From: Thermodesulfovibrio sp. | GTDB taxonomy: Bacteria > Nitrospirota > Thermodesulfovibrionia > Thermodesulfovibrionales > Thermodesulfovibrionaceae | Direction of reading: 5' to 3' | Assembly: GCA_026415995.1 (NCBI GenBank) | Contig: JAOAGB010000019.1 | Location: 1 to 13,718, forward strand | DNA: 13,718 nucleotides | Shown: piece after piece, positions 6,190 through 13,718 of the stretch | How the letters are laid out: every line of letters begins with the position of its first letter | How positions within the stretch are numbered: the first letter of the stretch is position 1 | Translations under genes and position numbers: made by a program | The notes under the pieces: generated by a model | Database searches by the model: none | Seen by the model: the letters and a program-made list of their open reading frames with translations, nothing else | Told to the model about the DNA's origin: nothing

Positions 6190-7207
6190 TACCTTTCCTC
6201 TTTTGTTTTGATTTTTTATTCGATGTTTTCTTTGTTTTAATATCCTGATTAGCCTTTATCTTTTTTTGAGCTTTTATGATATCTTTTTTCTTAACGGATG
6301 ATGCTGACTTTTTATATGAAGCCTTTAAAACAGGTTTTTCATTTGTAAATTGAACGAATGGTTCATTTTTACCCGCTAATATATTCTCTGCTCTTGCCAA
6401 AAGTAGCTGTGTATCTCTCCATAGTTTATCTCTATTTGGAACTCCCAACAAAGCAGTATATACAAGTCTATTATCAATTCTTGCTGCACTTACAAAACAG
6501 TGTCTTGCCCTGCTTGTATAACCTGTTTTACCTCCTATCATATTGTCTTCGGTCCATAAAAGTTGATTTGTATTCTGTATAAAATGTTCTTTACCATCTT
6601 CAGAATGGATAACATAGACACGTGTATGTATGGCCTCTCTTATTAAAGGATAGGATAATGCATGGGACATAATTTTTGTGAGGTCATAAACTGTTGTATA
6701 TTGATCTTTTCCTGGTAATCCTGAAGCATTAGCAAATCTCGTATCCTTTGCACCAATACTTTTTGCTTTGTCATTCATAAGCTTAACAAACTCAACTTCA
6801 GAACCTGCTACTGCCTCTGCAAGAGCAACTGCGGCAGAATTAACAGATCTCATTAAAGCAAGATAAATTAAATCATGTACAGTATATACCTCTCCTTCTT
6901 TTAATCTCGGAGCAACAGTTGGAGTCTTTGCCGCCCTTTCAGAAATGGTTATCTTCTTTTCTGGCGTAAGTCTTTCAAGAGCAACCATTGCAGTAACAAG
7001 CTTTGTTGTACTTGCAGGTGGCAGTTTAAGATCGGGATTCTTGCCGTATAAAATCTTTCCAGTCTGTGCATCTACCACGACAGCAGTGGGAGCATCCATA
7101 TCATCTGCAGAGGTTGTTGAATTAATAACGAATAAAATTAAAAATAAAAAACATGTAATAACCTTAAAATTTAGCTTACATCTTGAGACTTTTGCCTGCT
7201 TTCTCAT
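6161..7207 (-). CDS. dacA: Serine-type D-Ala-D-Ala carboxypeptidase (DacA/PBP5 family) with lysine-rich tail
   Basis: A peptidase S11 enzyme that removes the terminal D-alanine from peptidoglycan pentapeptides outside the inner membrane. An N-terminal basic stretch and hydrophobic core (about residues 15-29) look like a signal sequence, with possible cleavage after TSA at 32-34. The three penicillin-binding motifs are intact: STTK with nucleophile Ser66 and Lys69, SVN at 121-123, and KTG at 227-229 within GGKTGYT. The catalytic domain ends near residue 290. In place of the usual C-terminal beta-domain and amphipathic anchor there is a low-complexity tail with 18 Lys and 1 Arg between residues 299 and 342. 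GAGGTGA overlapping the mraY stop supports the ATG, four bases after mraY. The gene's place between mraY and murD is unusual for a dcw cluster. The symbol dacA is by family; paralogue assignment is uncertain. Confidence 0.9.
   Translation of the reverse strand: MRKQAKVSRCKLNFKVITCFLFLILFVINSTTSADDMDAPTAVVVDAQTGKILYGKNPDLKLPPASTTKLVTAMVALERLTPEKKITISERAAKTPTVAPRLKEGEVYTVHDLIYLALMRSVNSAAVALAEAVAGSEVEFVKLMNDKAKSIGAKDTRFANASGLPGKDQYTTVYDLTKIMSHALSYPLIREAIHTRVYVIHSEDGKEHFIQNTNQLLWTEDNMIGGKTGYTSRARHCFVSAARIDNRLVYTALLGVPNRDKLWRDTQLLLARAENILAGKNEPFVQFTNEKPVLKASYKKSASSVKKKDIIKAQKKIKANQDIKTKKTSNKKSKQKRKGNAKISSQSI
6192..6200 (-). promoter_or_regulatory. Ribosome binding site of murD inside dacA
   Basis: GAGGAAAGG on the minus strand ends two bases before the murD ATG. 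It lies inside the codons for the lysine-rich tail of the upstream carboxypeptidase and fixes the 29-base overlap between the two genes. Confidence 0.6.
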
Positions 7208-7211
7208 AGAA

Positions 7212-8297
7212 TCACCTCAGTTTTAAAGTTAAAAGGCTTAAAAGGGCAAGAATAATACCTATTATCCAAAACCTGACAATAACTTTTGGTTCTGGCCATT
7301 TTTTTAATTCAAAATGATGATGTAATGGAGCCATTCGGAAGATTCTTTTGCCTCCAGTTAATTTAAAATATCCGACTTGAAGAATAACGGATAAAGCCTC
7401 TACAACAAAAATTCCTCCAACAAGGGCGAGTACAATCTCATGTTTTGTTATAACCGCTAAACTTCCAAGAGCTCCACCAAGGCTTAAAGAACCCACATCA
7501 CCCATGAATACTTCTGCTGGATAGGCATTATACCATAGAAATCCTAAACAAGCTCCAAGCATGGCACCACAAAATACAGCAAGTTCACTTGTTCCTGGGA
7601 TATAAAGAACATATAGATATTTTGCAAATACAGCATGTCCTGATACATATAATAATACGGCATTCACAATAGTAGCTATACCAACAAGTCCAACGGCGAG
7701 TCCATCCATTCCGTCAGTGAGATTAACAGCATTGGAAGAGCCAACAATGACAAAAATAGCAAAGGGCAAATAAAATATTCCTAAATCAATAAGCCATTGT
7801 TTAAAAAAGGGTATACTTAGAACTGTGGTATAGGGGTCCTTAGGATTAAAATAAAGAAATAAAGTAACTGCTGTGGCTAAAACTAACTGTGCGAGTAATT
7901 TATACCTTCCTGGAAGCCCTTTATAGTTATGTTTTGAGACTTTTAAATAATCATCAATGAATCCTATTAAGCCAAACCCGAGAAAACTTAGAATCATTAT
8001 CCACATGTAGTGGTTTCTTAAATTACCCCATAATAGTACTGAAAACAACACAGAACCAATAATTATAATACCTCCCATCGTGGGAGTCCCTTCCTTTTTA
8101 AGATGACTTTTGGGACCATCATCTCTTATGTGTTGAGTAAGACTTAATTTTTTTAACCATTTTATACAAGCAGAAGCTATTAAAAAAGTAAAAAAGAAGG
8201 ATGTTAGAATAGCAAGCATCGTTCTAAATGTAATATATCTAAAAACATTAAAAACAGAAATCTGATCACTTAAGCTATAGAATAGTTCGTAAATCAT
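7212..8297 (-). CDS. mraY: Phospho-MurNAc-pentapeptide transferase (lipid I synthase)
   Basis: MraY moves phospho-MurNAc-pentapeptide from UDP to undecaprenyl phosphate in the inner membrane, forming lipid I. The 361-aa protein has about ten membrane segments. Signature motifs are complete: DDGPKSHLKKEGTPTMGG (59-76), the aspartate pair in FIDDYLK (Asp115-Asp116), NAVNLTDGMDGLA (189-201), the catalytic-site aspartate in FMGDVGS (Asp267) and the cytoplasmic HHH motif in APLHHHFE (323-330). The ATG overlaps the murF stop by ATGA. Downstream, the carboxypeptidase starts four bases after the stop, and the dacA ribosome binding site overlaps the end of mraY. Nothing is missing or unusual in the protein. 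Confidence 0.98.
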   Translation of the reverse strand: MIYELFYSLSDQISVFNVFRYITFRTMLAILTSFFFTFLIASACIKWLKKLSLTQHIRDDGPKSHLKKEGTPTMGGIIIIGSVLFSVLLWGNLRNHYMWIMILSFLGFGLIGFIDDYLKVSKHNYKGLPGRYKLLAQLVLATAVTLFLYFNPKDPYTTVLSIPFFKQWLIDLGIFYLPFAIFVIVGSSNAVNLTDGMDGLAVGLVGIATIVNAVLLYVSGHAVFAKYLYVLYIPGTSELAVFCGAMLGACLGFLWYNAYPAEVFMGDVGSLSLGGALGSLAVITKHEIVLALVGGIFVVEALSVILQVGYFKLTGGKRIFRMAPLHHHFELKKWPEPKVIVRFWIIGIILALLSLLTLKLR

Positions 8298-9634
8298 TCC
8301 TCATGTCCTTCTGTTAAAATTTCTAAAATTTTTTCCATTTTCATAGCTCTTGAACCTTTAATCAAGATTATCTCTCCTCCTGTAAGGCTTTCTTTGAGAA
8401 AATTTCCCGCTTCTTCTGCGTTTTCAAATACATGTCCATTTACATATGTTAATGCATTTTTAATAAACTTTCCTACACCTATAAAACTCTCTATTCCCAA
8501 CTCTTTAAGCCACTTGCCTATTTCTTCATGTGCCCTTTCAGTATATTCACCAAGCTCAAGCATATCACCTAAAACAGCAATAGCCTTTCTATTATTTTTT
8601 CTCCTTACAAGCTCATTAAGAGCTACTCTCATGGAGGAAGGATTAGCATTATAGGCATCAAAAAATATTTCTGTTCCTTTAATTTTATAGATTTCTCCGC
8701 GCATTTTTGGAGGGTTAAATGACTCTAATGCTTCCCTTATCATGCACTTTGATATACCAAAATGCACAGCCACAGCACATGCAGACGTTACATTATAGAC
8801 ATTATGTAAGCCTAAAAGCTTAGTTTTAAGGGAAAAACTTGTGGTATCCGTATGAAAAATAAACTCAATTCCTTCATTTTTAAATTCTATATCACTTCCA
8901 TAATAGTCATTTTCCCGATTTAATCCGAAAGTAATTACACTTCCTTTCCAATTTTTAAGTCCTTCCATAAGAAATTTATCATCACCATTAGCAAAAACTG
9001 TTTTAACATAAGGAAGAATTTCCAGTTCACCATCTCTTACTCCTTCTAAAGAACCAAATCCCTCTATATGTTCATATCCTATGTTAGTTATTACAGCATA
9101 TTGAGGTTTAACAATTTCACAAAGCTCTCTTATGTCTCCCTTTCTGTTTGTACCAAGCTCAAGAACCATTATCTCTGTATTTTTTTCAATCCTGCTTAGA
9201 CAAATTGGAACTCCAATATTGTTATTTAAATTGCCCTCTGTTTTTAAAATTAAATATTTCTTTGACAGGCAAGCTGCAATAAGCTCTTTTGTTGTTGTCT
9301 TACCATTACTTCCTATTACAGCAATGACCTTGCCTTTAAATTTACTCCTCAAATATCTTCCTAAGGATTGTAATGCTTTAAGTGTGTCTTTAACCATTAC
9401 AACTGTTTTTCCTGAAAAATCTAAGTTCATATCCTTTGAAATAACTGCACCATAAGATTTATCTAAGGCATCTTTTAAAAATTCATGACCATCTCTCACT
9501 GTGCCTTTAAGAGCAAAAAATATATCCTTCTGCCCTATTGTTCTCGTATCAATAGAGGCGCTGTTAAAAATTTTTTCTGACTCAGACAAAACCTTTCCAT
9601 TTGTGGCATCTATCAAATCATGGAGGGTAAACAT
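8294..9634 (-). CDS. murF: UDP-MurNAc-tripeptide--D-Ala-D-Ala ligase, with variant active-site residues
   Basis: MurF adds the D-Ala-D-Ala made by Ddl to UDP-MurNAc-tripeptide. The protein is 446 aa, normal length. It shows the N-terminal FTLHDLIDATNG, the P-loop IGSNGKTTTKE (107-117), NNNIGVP (137-143), the substrate motif DAYNANPSSM (326-335), LGDMLELGE (355-363) and KGSRAMKME (426-434). Three positions depart from the common pattern. The P-loop has Ile107 where Thr is usual. LELGTNRKGD has Arg164 where His is usual. In GSLEGVRDGELEI, Glu203 falls where the Lys that is normally carbamylated stands, in an ungapped alignment to the AKGEI of E. coli MurF. The frame is intact and the remaining motifs are good, so I read it as an active variant. 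The start is three bases after murE with only a distant AAGGAG; the stop overlaps mraY by ATGA. Confidence 0.95.
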   Translation of the reverse strand: MFTLHDLIDATNGKVLSESEKIFNSASIDTRTIGQKDIFFALKGTVRDGHEFLKDALDKSYGAVISKDMNLDFSGKTVVMVKDTLKALQSLGRYLRSKFKGKVIAVIGSNGKTTTKELIAACLSKKYLILKTEGNLNNNIGVPICLSRIEKNTEIMVLELGTNRKGDIRELCEIVKPQYAVITNIGYEHIEGFGSLEGVRDGELEILPYVKTVFANGDDKFLMEGLKNWKGSVITFGLNRENDYYGSDIEFKNEGIEFIFHTDTTSFSLKTKLLGLHNVYNVTSACAVAVHFGISKCMIREALESFNPPKMRGEIYKIKGTEIFFDAYNANPSSMRVALNELVRRKNNRKAIAVLGDMLELGEYTERAHEEIGKWLKELGIESFIGVGKFIKNALTYVNGHVFENAEEAGNFLKESLTGGEIILIKGSRAMKMEKILEILTEGHEE

Positions 9635-9637
9635 TTT

Positions 9638-11116
9638 TTATTTCTTCAACTCCTTTAAAAGTTTTCTTAATATTTCTCTGTCACTGAAGGGGAATCTTTT
9701 TCCTTCAATCTCCTGATAGTCTTCGTGTCCTTTTCCTGCAACAATTAAAATATCTCCTTTTTCACATATGCTAATACCAATCATTAAAGCATCGCTTCGA
9801 TCAGGAACAACTATAAAATTATCTTTTGATATACCCTCTTCAATTTCTCTTATTATCTGTCTTGGCTCTTCCCATCTGGGATTGTCTGAAGTAAGGATTA
9901 CATAATCACTTAACTCTGTCGCGATCTTACCCATCTGAGGTCTTTTACCTTTGTCACGATTACCACCGCAACCAAAAATGGTTATAATACGGCCAACATG
10001 CCCGATTCCCTCTCTAAGCTTTATTACACTTTTAAGAAGTCGTTCAAGTGCATCTGGTGTATGGGCATAATCTACAAATACGAGGAATTGCTGACCTTCA
10101 TCAATATTCTCAAATCTTCCGTCCGGAGCTTTAACATTTAATAGGGCTGATTTTATTGTATTCAATGGAACATTAAGATATAAAGCAACTGATATGGCAC
10201 TTAGCACATTATAAATATTAGGGATTCCTAAAAGAGGTGTTTTGAATAAATGACTTTCTCCGTCAATAGAGACTCTAATTTCTGTACCATTAAACATTAG
10301 TTTATAATCTTCCACATATATATCAGCCTTTTTATCATTAATAGAGTAAAGAAGCTTCTTTCCTTTTATCTCCTTAACAAGTCTTTTCCCATACTCGTCA
10401 TCAATATTTATAACGGAGATACCATCCTCTCTAAGTAATTCAGTGAAAAGTCTTTTTTTTGCTTGGAAATAGTCTTCCATATTACTATGAAAATCCAGAT
10501 GGTCTCGGGAGAGATTTGTAAAAACTGCCACTTCAAAGCTGGAATAATCAACCCTTTTTAGAGCAAGAGCATGTGATGATACTTCAGAGATAACATATTC
10601 TATACCTTTCTGTAACATTTCCCAAAGAAGATGCTGAAATTGTAAAGCCTCAGGAGTTGTATGTTTAGCTGATATTTCATCTTCATCTATTAAATATTTA
10701 ATAGTTCCTATTACACCCGTTTTTTTGCCGTCTTTTTTTAGAATTTCTCTAATTAAGTAGGAAGTGGTTGTTTTTCCATTTGTTCCAGTTATGCCTATAA
10801 GATGTAGACCATTTGAAGGAGAACCATAAAACCTATTGGCAATCCATGCAAGAGCATCTCTCGAATCATTAACACCTATCCATGTGATATTTTCATTATT
10901 AAGAGGGTTATAGCGAATCTTCTCGTATACCACAGCTATTGCACCTTTATCTAAGGCTTCACGTATAAAGTTATGACCGTCCATATTATGTCCTGCAATA
11001 GCAACAAATAGACTACCCTTTCGTGTCTCCTTTGAATTATACTGGACATCATTAAATTCAATATTAATATCTCCACTTACTTCGAAATCTTCTCTCAGAA
11101 TTTCGTAAAGTTTCAT
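9638..11116 (-). CDS. murE: UDP-MurNAc-L-Ala-D-Glu--meso-diaminopimelate ligase
   Basis: MurE adds the third, cross-linking residue to the stem peptide. At 492 aa it is full length. Visible motifs are TRKGSLFVAIAG (31-42) in the UDP-binding domain, the P-loop GITGTNGKTTT (108-118), HTTPEALQ (152-159), SEVSSHAL (177-184), TNLSRDHLDFH (200-210), the carbamylated Lys at 220 in YFQAKKRLF, DYAHTPDAL (349-357), FGCGGNRDKGKRP (381-393) and, decisively, DNPR (411-414). DNPR is the signature of enzymes that select meso-diaminopimelate over lysine, so this cell wall is of the DAP type. GKGHEDYQ (461-468) is also typical. The ATG overlaps the ftsI stop by ATGA. The downstream gap to murF is three bases. 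Confidence 0.97.
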   Translation of the reverse strand: MKLYEILREDFEVSGDINIEFNDVQYNSKETRKGSLFVAIAGHNMDGHNFIREALDKGAIAVVYEKIRYNPLNNENITWIGVNDSRDALAWIANRFYGSPSNGLHLIGITGTNGKTTTSYLIREILKKDGKKTGVIGTIKYLIDEDEISAKHTTPEALQFQHLLWEMLQKGIEYVISEVSSHALALKRVDYSSFEVAVFTNLSRDHLDFHSNMEDYFQAKKRLFTELLREDGISVINIDDEYGKRLVKEIKGKKLLYSINDKKADIYVEDYKLMFNGTEIRVSIDGESHLFKTPLLGIPNIYNVLSAISVALYLNVPLNTIKSALLNVKAPDGRFENIDEGQQFLVFVDYAHTPDALERLLKSVIKLREGIGHVGRIITIFGCGGNRDKGKRPQMGKIATELSDYVILTSDNPRWEEPRQIIREIEEGISKDNFIVVPDRSDALMIGISICEKGDILIVAGKGHEDYQEIEGKRFPFSDREILRKLLKELKK

Positions 11117-12846
11117 CGCGATGCTACAACCTTTCTATTATTTTCGTTATTATTTATGGTAACAACAAGTCCCTTTTCTTTTGCATCATCTCTTGGCACA
11201 TTAAGATATGCTAACGCTTCATCGGAAATAGCCTTAAATACAGGACCTGCTACAACTCCTCCGTAATGAGCTCCCTTAGGATCGTGAATTACAACTATAA
11301 GAGCAATACGGGGGTTTTCTGCGGGTATAAATCCTACGAAAGAACTAACAAATTTATCTTTTGAATATTTTCTTATTTTAGGATCATACTTTTGGGCTGT
11401 TCCTGTTTTGCCTGCCACATTGTTTCCTTCAACCTTAGCCGTAGTTGCTGTACCTCCTTCCTGCGTAACCTTCTTAAGAATTTCTCTCATTGTATAGGCG
11501 GTTTTCTCAGACAAAATTCTCTCTCTTTGAATAACAGCCTTGTATATAATATTCCCCTCTGGAGAACGTATTTCAGAGACAATAAAAGGTTTAACAAGAT
11601 ATCCTCCATTTGCAATAGCAGAATATGCCCGTAACATTTGCAGAGCTGTAACTGCTACCTCTTGTCCTATTGGGATTGCTCCAATGGAAGTGCCAGACCA
11701 TTTACTTACAGGCTTTATATGGCCTGAGATCTCTCCTGGCAAATCAATTCCTGTTTTTTCGCCTATGCCAAATTTTTTGATATAATCATAAAGCTTTTCC
11801 CTACCAACCATCATTGCAATTTTTATTGTACCTACATTAGAGGACTTTTGAATAATCTCTTCAAAAGAAAGCACTCCATACTTATGAACATCCTTAATTT
11901 TTTTACCTCCCACTTCAATAAAACCAGGAGCACAATCTATCTTGGTATTTGTTTTGATTATTTTCTCTTCTAAGGCAGCAGATGCAGTAATGATTTTAAA
12001 AGTAGAACCAGGCTCATATAAATCTGTTATCGATCTGTTTCTTATAACAGATAAATTCTTTATTGTTTTCAAATCATTTGGATTATAGTTTGGTCTGTTC
12101 GCTAAAGCAAGAATCTCCCCTGTAAAAGGTTCCATCATAATTATTGTGGCAGAAGAAGCTTGCCATTTATTCATGGCTTCGTCAAGATGTTTCTCAACAA
12201 TATATTGCAATCCTTCATCGAGAGTTAGAAAAACATCATTACCTCTAATCTCTCCATAGTTACCATCGGATAGTTTCTTGCCTGTGGCATCTCTTAAAAC
12301 CACTTTCGAAGTTTTTTGTGCCTTAAGATACCTATTATAATATTTTTCTAATCCCTCTATACCTTCCTCATCAGTATTGACAAAACCCACTACATGAGAA
12401 GCTATTGAGCCTTTTGGATAATATCTTATATGTTCGGTAATAAAACCTACTCCTTGAAGCTTTAATTCCTTTATTTTTTTTGCTGTTTCATCATCAAGCT
12501 TCCTTTTTATCCATACAAATCTTTTGTTATTTTCAGCATCATTCATAATTTCATTGTAATCAACATTTTTTACATAATTTTTTAATAAATTGATTGTTTC
12601 ATTGCCTTTAATCAAACCCGGATCAATAAAAAGAGAATCTTTCTCCAAAGATATGGCTAAATCTCTACCTGTTCTATCATAAATATTACCTCTTTTAGGC
12701 AATATTTCCTCTTTTTTTACATGCTGCATATTAGCTTTTTGTAAATAGACTTCATGTTCAACAAACATTACCAGAAAAAGTCTAAAAATTATAACTACAA
12801 AACAAAAGGTAATAAGATATTTTAGAATGGTAATCCTTGAGAGCAT
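11113..12846 (-). CDS. ftsI: Septal peptidoglycan transpeptidase FtsI (PBP3, class B)
   Basis: FtsI cross-links septal peptidoglycan and is the partner of FtsW. The 577-aa protein has a short cytoplasmic start, one membrane segment (about residues 7-28) and a periplasmic non-catalytic domain opening with PKRGNIYDRTGRDLA (50-64). The transpeptidase domain carries EPGSTFK with nucleophile Ser281 and Lys284, SSN at 335-337 and KTGTAQ at 480-485. No PASTA repeat follows the catalytic domain, so it resembles FtsI rather than sporulation SpoVD-type or Gram-positive PBP2x-type proteins. The C-terminus is a short polar tail rich in Asn. The gene starts three bases after ftsL with only a weak GAGAGA upstream, which suggests coupling. 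Its stop overlaps murE by ATGA. Confidence 0.97.
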   Translation of the reverse strand: MLSRITILKYLITFCFVVIIFRLFLVMFVEHEVYLQKANMQHVKKEEILPKRGNIYDRTGRDLAISLEKDSLFIDPGLIKGNETINLLKNYVKNVDYNEIMNDAENNKRFVWIKRKLDDETAKKIKELKLQGVGFITEHIRYYPKGSIASHVVGFVNTDEEGIEGLEKYYNRYLKAQKTSKVVLRDATGKKLSDGNYGEIRGNDVFLTLDEGLQYIVEKHLDEAMNKWQASSATIIMMEPFTGEILALANRPNYNPNDLKTIKNLSVIRNRSITDLYEPGSTFKIITASAALEEKIIKTNTKIDCAPGFIEVGGKKIKDVHKYGVLSFEEIIQKSSNVGTIKIAMMVGREKLYDYIKKFGIGEKTGIDLPGEISGHIKPVSKWSGTSIGAIPIGQEVAVTALQMLRAYSAIANGGYLVKPFIVSEIRSPEGNIIYKAVIQRERILSEKTAYTMREILKKVTQEGGTATTAKVEGNNVAGKTGTAQKYDPKIRKYSKDKFVSSFVGFIPAENPRIALIVVIHDPKGAHYGGVVAGPVFKAISDEALAYLNVPRDDAKEKGLVVTINNNENNRKVVASR

Positions 12847-12849
12847 TTT

Positions 12850-13179
12850 TTAGTCTCTCTTATTAAAACTAACCCTGTTAACTGAATTGGTAAAATCTTG
12901 AGTTATGTATATGACCTTTTTCCTATCGGGGAAATGGAGAGAAAAAACTTCTCCCTTTTCAAGCCTTGCTATGCTTGTTAAAGAAGACTTTTGAGCCAAT
13001 AACATCTTTTGTTCTCTAAGAAGATTTTTCTTTTTTTCCTCCAGTTGACTTAGTCTGTATTCAACAGCAATGACATTTGACCGTATCCATAGGATACCAA
13101 ATACGGATAAAATAATAAGAAAAATAAATAAAAAAAACACAATATTGAAATATTTATACTTACAAACAAATCTATTCAT
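12850..13179 (-). CDS. ftsL: Cell division protein FtsL-like
   Basis: This is a 109-aa bitopic protein: a short basic cytoplasmic start, one membrane segment at about residues 12-32, then a charged heptad-like stretch (about 36-68, EYRLSQLEEKKKNLL) that should form a coiled coil. It ends with an IARLEKGEVFSLHFPDRKKV segment that matches the C-terminal pattern of FtsL. FtsL recruits and activates FtsW-FtsI through FtsB and FtsQ. Sequence conservation in this family is low, so topology plus the position between rsmH and ftsI carries the call. The ATG overlaps the rsmH stop by ATGA. A strong AGGAGGTGA, encoded by the rsmH C-terminus, lies nine bases upstream measured from GGAGG. No promoter is visible. 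Confidence 0.85.
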   Translation of the reverse strand: MNRFVCKYKYFNIVFFLFIFLIILSVFGILWIRSNVIAVEYRLSQLEEKKKNLLREQKMLLAQKSSLTSIARLEKGEVFSLHFPDRKKVIYITQDFTNSVNRVSFNKRD

Positions 13180-13718
13180 AATTTTTCACCTCCTCTTAGT
13201 CTCGCACTTCTTGCTGAAGGGTTTTTTGCGATTTCTTCCAGAGACGGAAATATCGGCTTTTTAGTTATTATTGCAATATTGCCCTTTCTTTCCTCTTCTT
13301 TGAAGAAATTTTTTACTACTCTGTCCTCTCCAGAATGATAGGATATAATACATATCCTTCCACCCTTTTTAAGCATCTGCAATGAGTTAACCAATCCATC
13401 ACGAAGTTCCTCTATTTCTCTATTCACTTCCATTCTTATTGCTTGAAAAACCTGTGTGGCAGGATGAATTTTAGTTCTTTTTGGAATAATTCCTTTAACT
13501 AAATCAGCCAATTCTTTACATGTATCGATTGTCTTTTTTTGTCTTTGTCTTACAATCTCTCTTGCAATTTTTCTTGAAAATGGTTCATCACCATAATCTT
13601 TAAATATCTGAATCAGTTTATATTCAGGGTATTTATTTACCACATCCCATGCTGTAAGAAAAGTGGTTTGATCCATTCTCATATCAAGCATTTCATCGGA
13701 ATGGAAGCTGAATCCTCT
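13176..13718 (-). CDS. rsmH: 16S rRNA (cytosine-1402-N4)-methyltransferase, C-terminal part (cut by window edge)
   Basis: RsmH (MraW) methylates N4 of C1402 in 16S rRNA and usually opens the dcw cluster. Only the last 180 codons are here; the frame is open to the right edge and begins RGFSFHSDEMLDMRMD, so the ATG at 13691 is internal and not the start. Family motifs include LDMRMD, YGDEPFSRKIAREIV, HPATQVFQAIRMEVNREI, the IISYHSGEDRVVK segment (usually SFHSLEDR) and NPSARSARLR at the end. The loop between EDRVVKNFF and ITKKPI is short and lacks the Cys/Pro-rich stretch found in many homologues. The C-terminal codons also encode the strong ftsL ribosome binding site, and the TGA overlaps the ftsL ATG. 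Confidence 0.95.
   Translation of the reverse strand, partial: RGFSFHSDEMLDMRMDQTTFLTAWDVVNKYPEYKLIQIFKDYGDEPFSRKIAREIVRQRQKKTIDTCKELADLVKGIIPKRTKIHPATQVFQAIRMEVNREIEELRDGLVNSLQMLKKGGRICIISYHSGEDRVVKNFFKEEERKGNIAIITKKPIFPSLEEIAKNPSARSARLRGGEKL
13186..13194 (-). promoter_or_regulatory. Strong ribosome binding site of ftsL inside rsmH
   Basis: AGGAGGTGA on the minus strand is close to a perfect anti-16S match. It is encoded by the Gly-Gly-Glu codons near the RsmH C-terminus and is the best Shine-Dalgarno in the window. Confidence 0.8.

Noticed and set aside
13692..13718. Treating the ATG at 13691 as the start of rsmH
   Set aside because: The nine codons upstream are open to the edge and encode the conserved RGFSFHSDE segment that precedes LDMRMD, so the gene is cut by the window and does not start there.
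1..13718. A new defence, mobile or biosynthetic system
   Set aside because: Every large gene belongs to the standard peptidoglycan synthesis and division set. No transposase, CRISPR repeat, toxin-antitoxin pair, tRNA or rRNA was recognised on either strand.

Overview
The window is one continuous stretch of a dcw (division and cell wall) operon. Every gene reads on the minus strand, so transcription runs from high to low coordinates. In transcription order it holds: the 3' part of rsmH (mraW), ftsL, ftsI, murE, murF, mraY, a D-Ala-D-Ala carboxypeptidase of the dacA type, murD, ftsW, murG, murC, a 56-codon open frame of unknown status, murB, and the first 15 codons of ddl. Coding density is near total. 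Most junctions are ATGA stop/start overlaps or gaps of 0-4 bases. I see no promoter and no terminator, so the operon enters at the right edge and leaves at the left edge.

Organism: a bacterium with AT-rich DNA. MurE carries the DNPR signature of meso-diaminopimelate-adding enzymes, which fits Gram-negative type peptidoglycan. The order murG-murC-murB-ddl, the AT-rich composition and the protein style suggest a deep-branching Gram-negative lineage such as Nitrospirota (Thermodesulfovibrio-like). That placement is inference from memory, not a search result.

Layout and teamwork: on the right (11113-13718) lie RsmH, which methylates 16S rRNA, and the septal proteins FtsL and FtsI. In the middle (4741-11116) lie MurE, MurF and MurD, which add amino acids to the stem peptide, and MraY, which makes lipid I. 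A carboxypeptidase that trims the finished stem is inserted between mraY and murD. On the left (1-4744) lie FtsW (glycan polymerase), MurG (lipid II synthesis), MurC and MurB (UDP-MurNAc and its L-alanine addition) and Ddl (D-Ala-D-Ala). Together they cover UDP-GlcNAc-enolpyruvate to cross-linked septal peptidoglycan, apart from MurA and the lipid II flippase.

The one region that the conserved operon does not explain is 935-1097, between murC and murB. It is a relatively GC-rich, strongly palindromic segment that looks like a small inserted repeat. It stays open as a 56-codon frame that overlaps both murC and murB by ATGA. Other points to check are a MurF with Glu where the carbamylated Lys normally sits, a carboxypeptidase with a lysine-rich tail, and a MurB with Cys as the likely proton donor. 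I found no new multi-gene system; this is a conserved housekeeping locus with a few local oddities.
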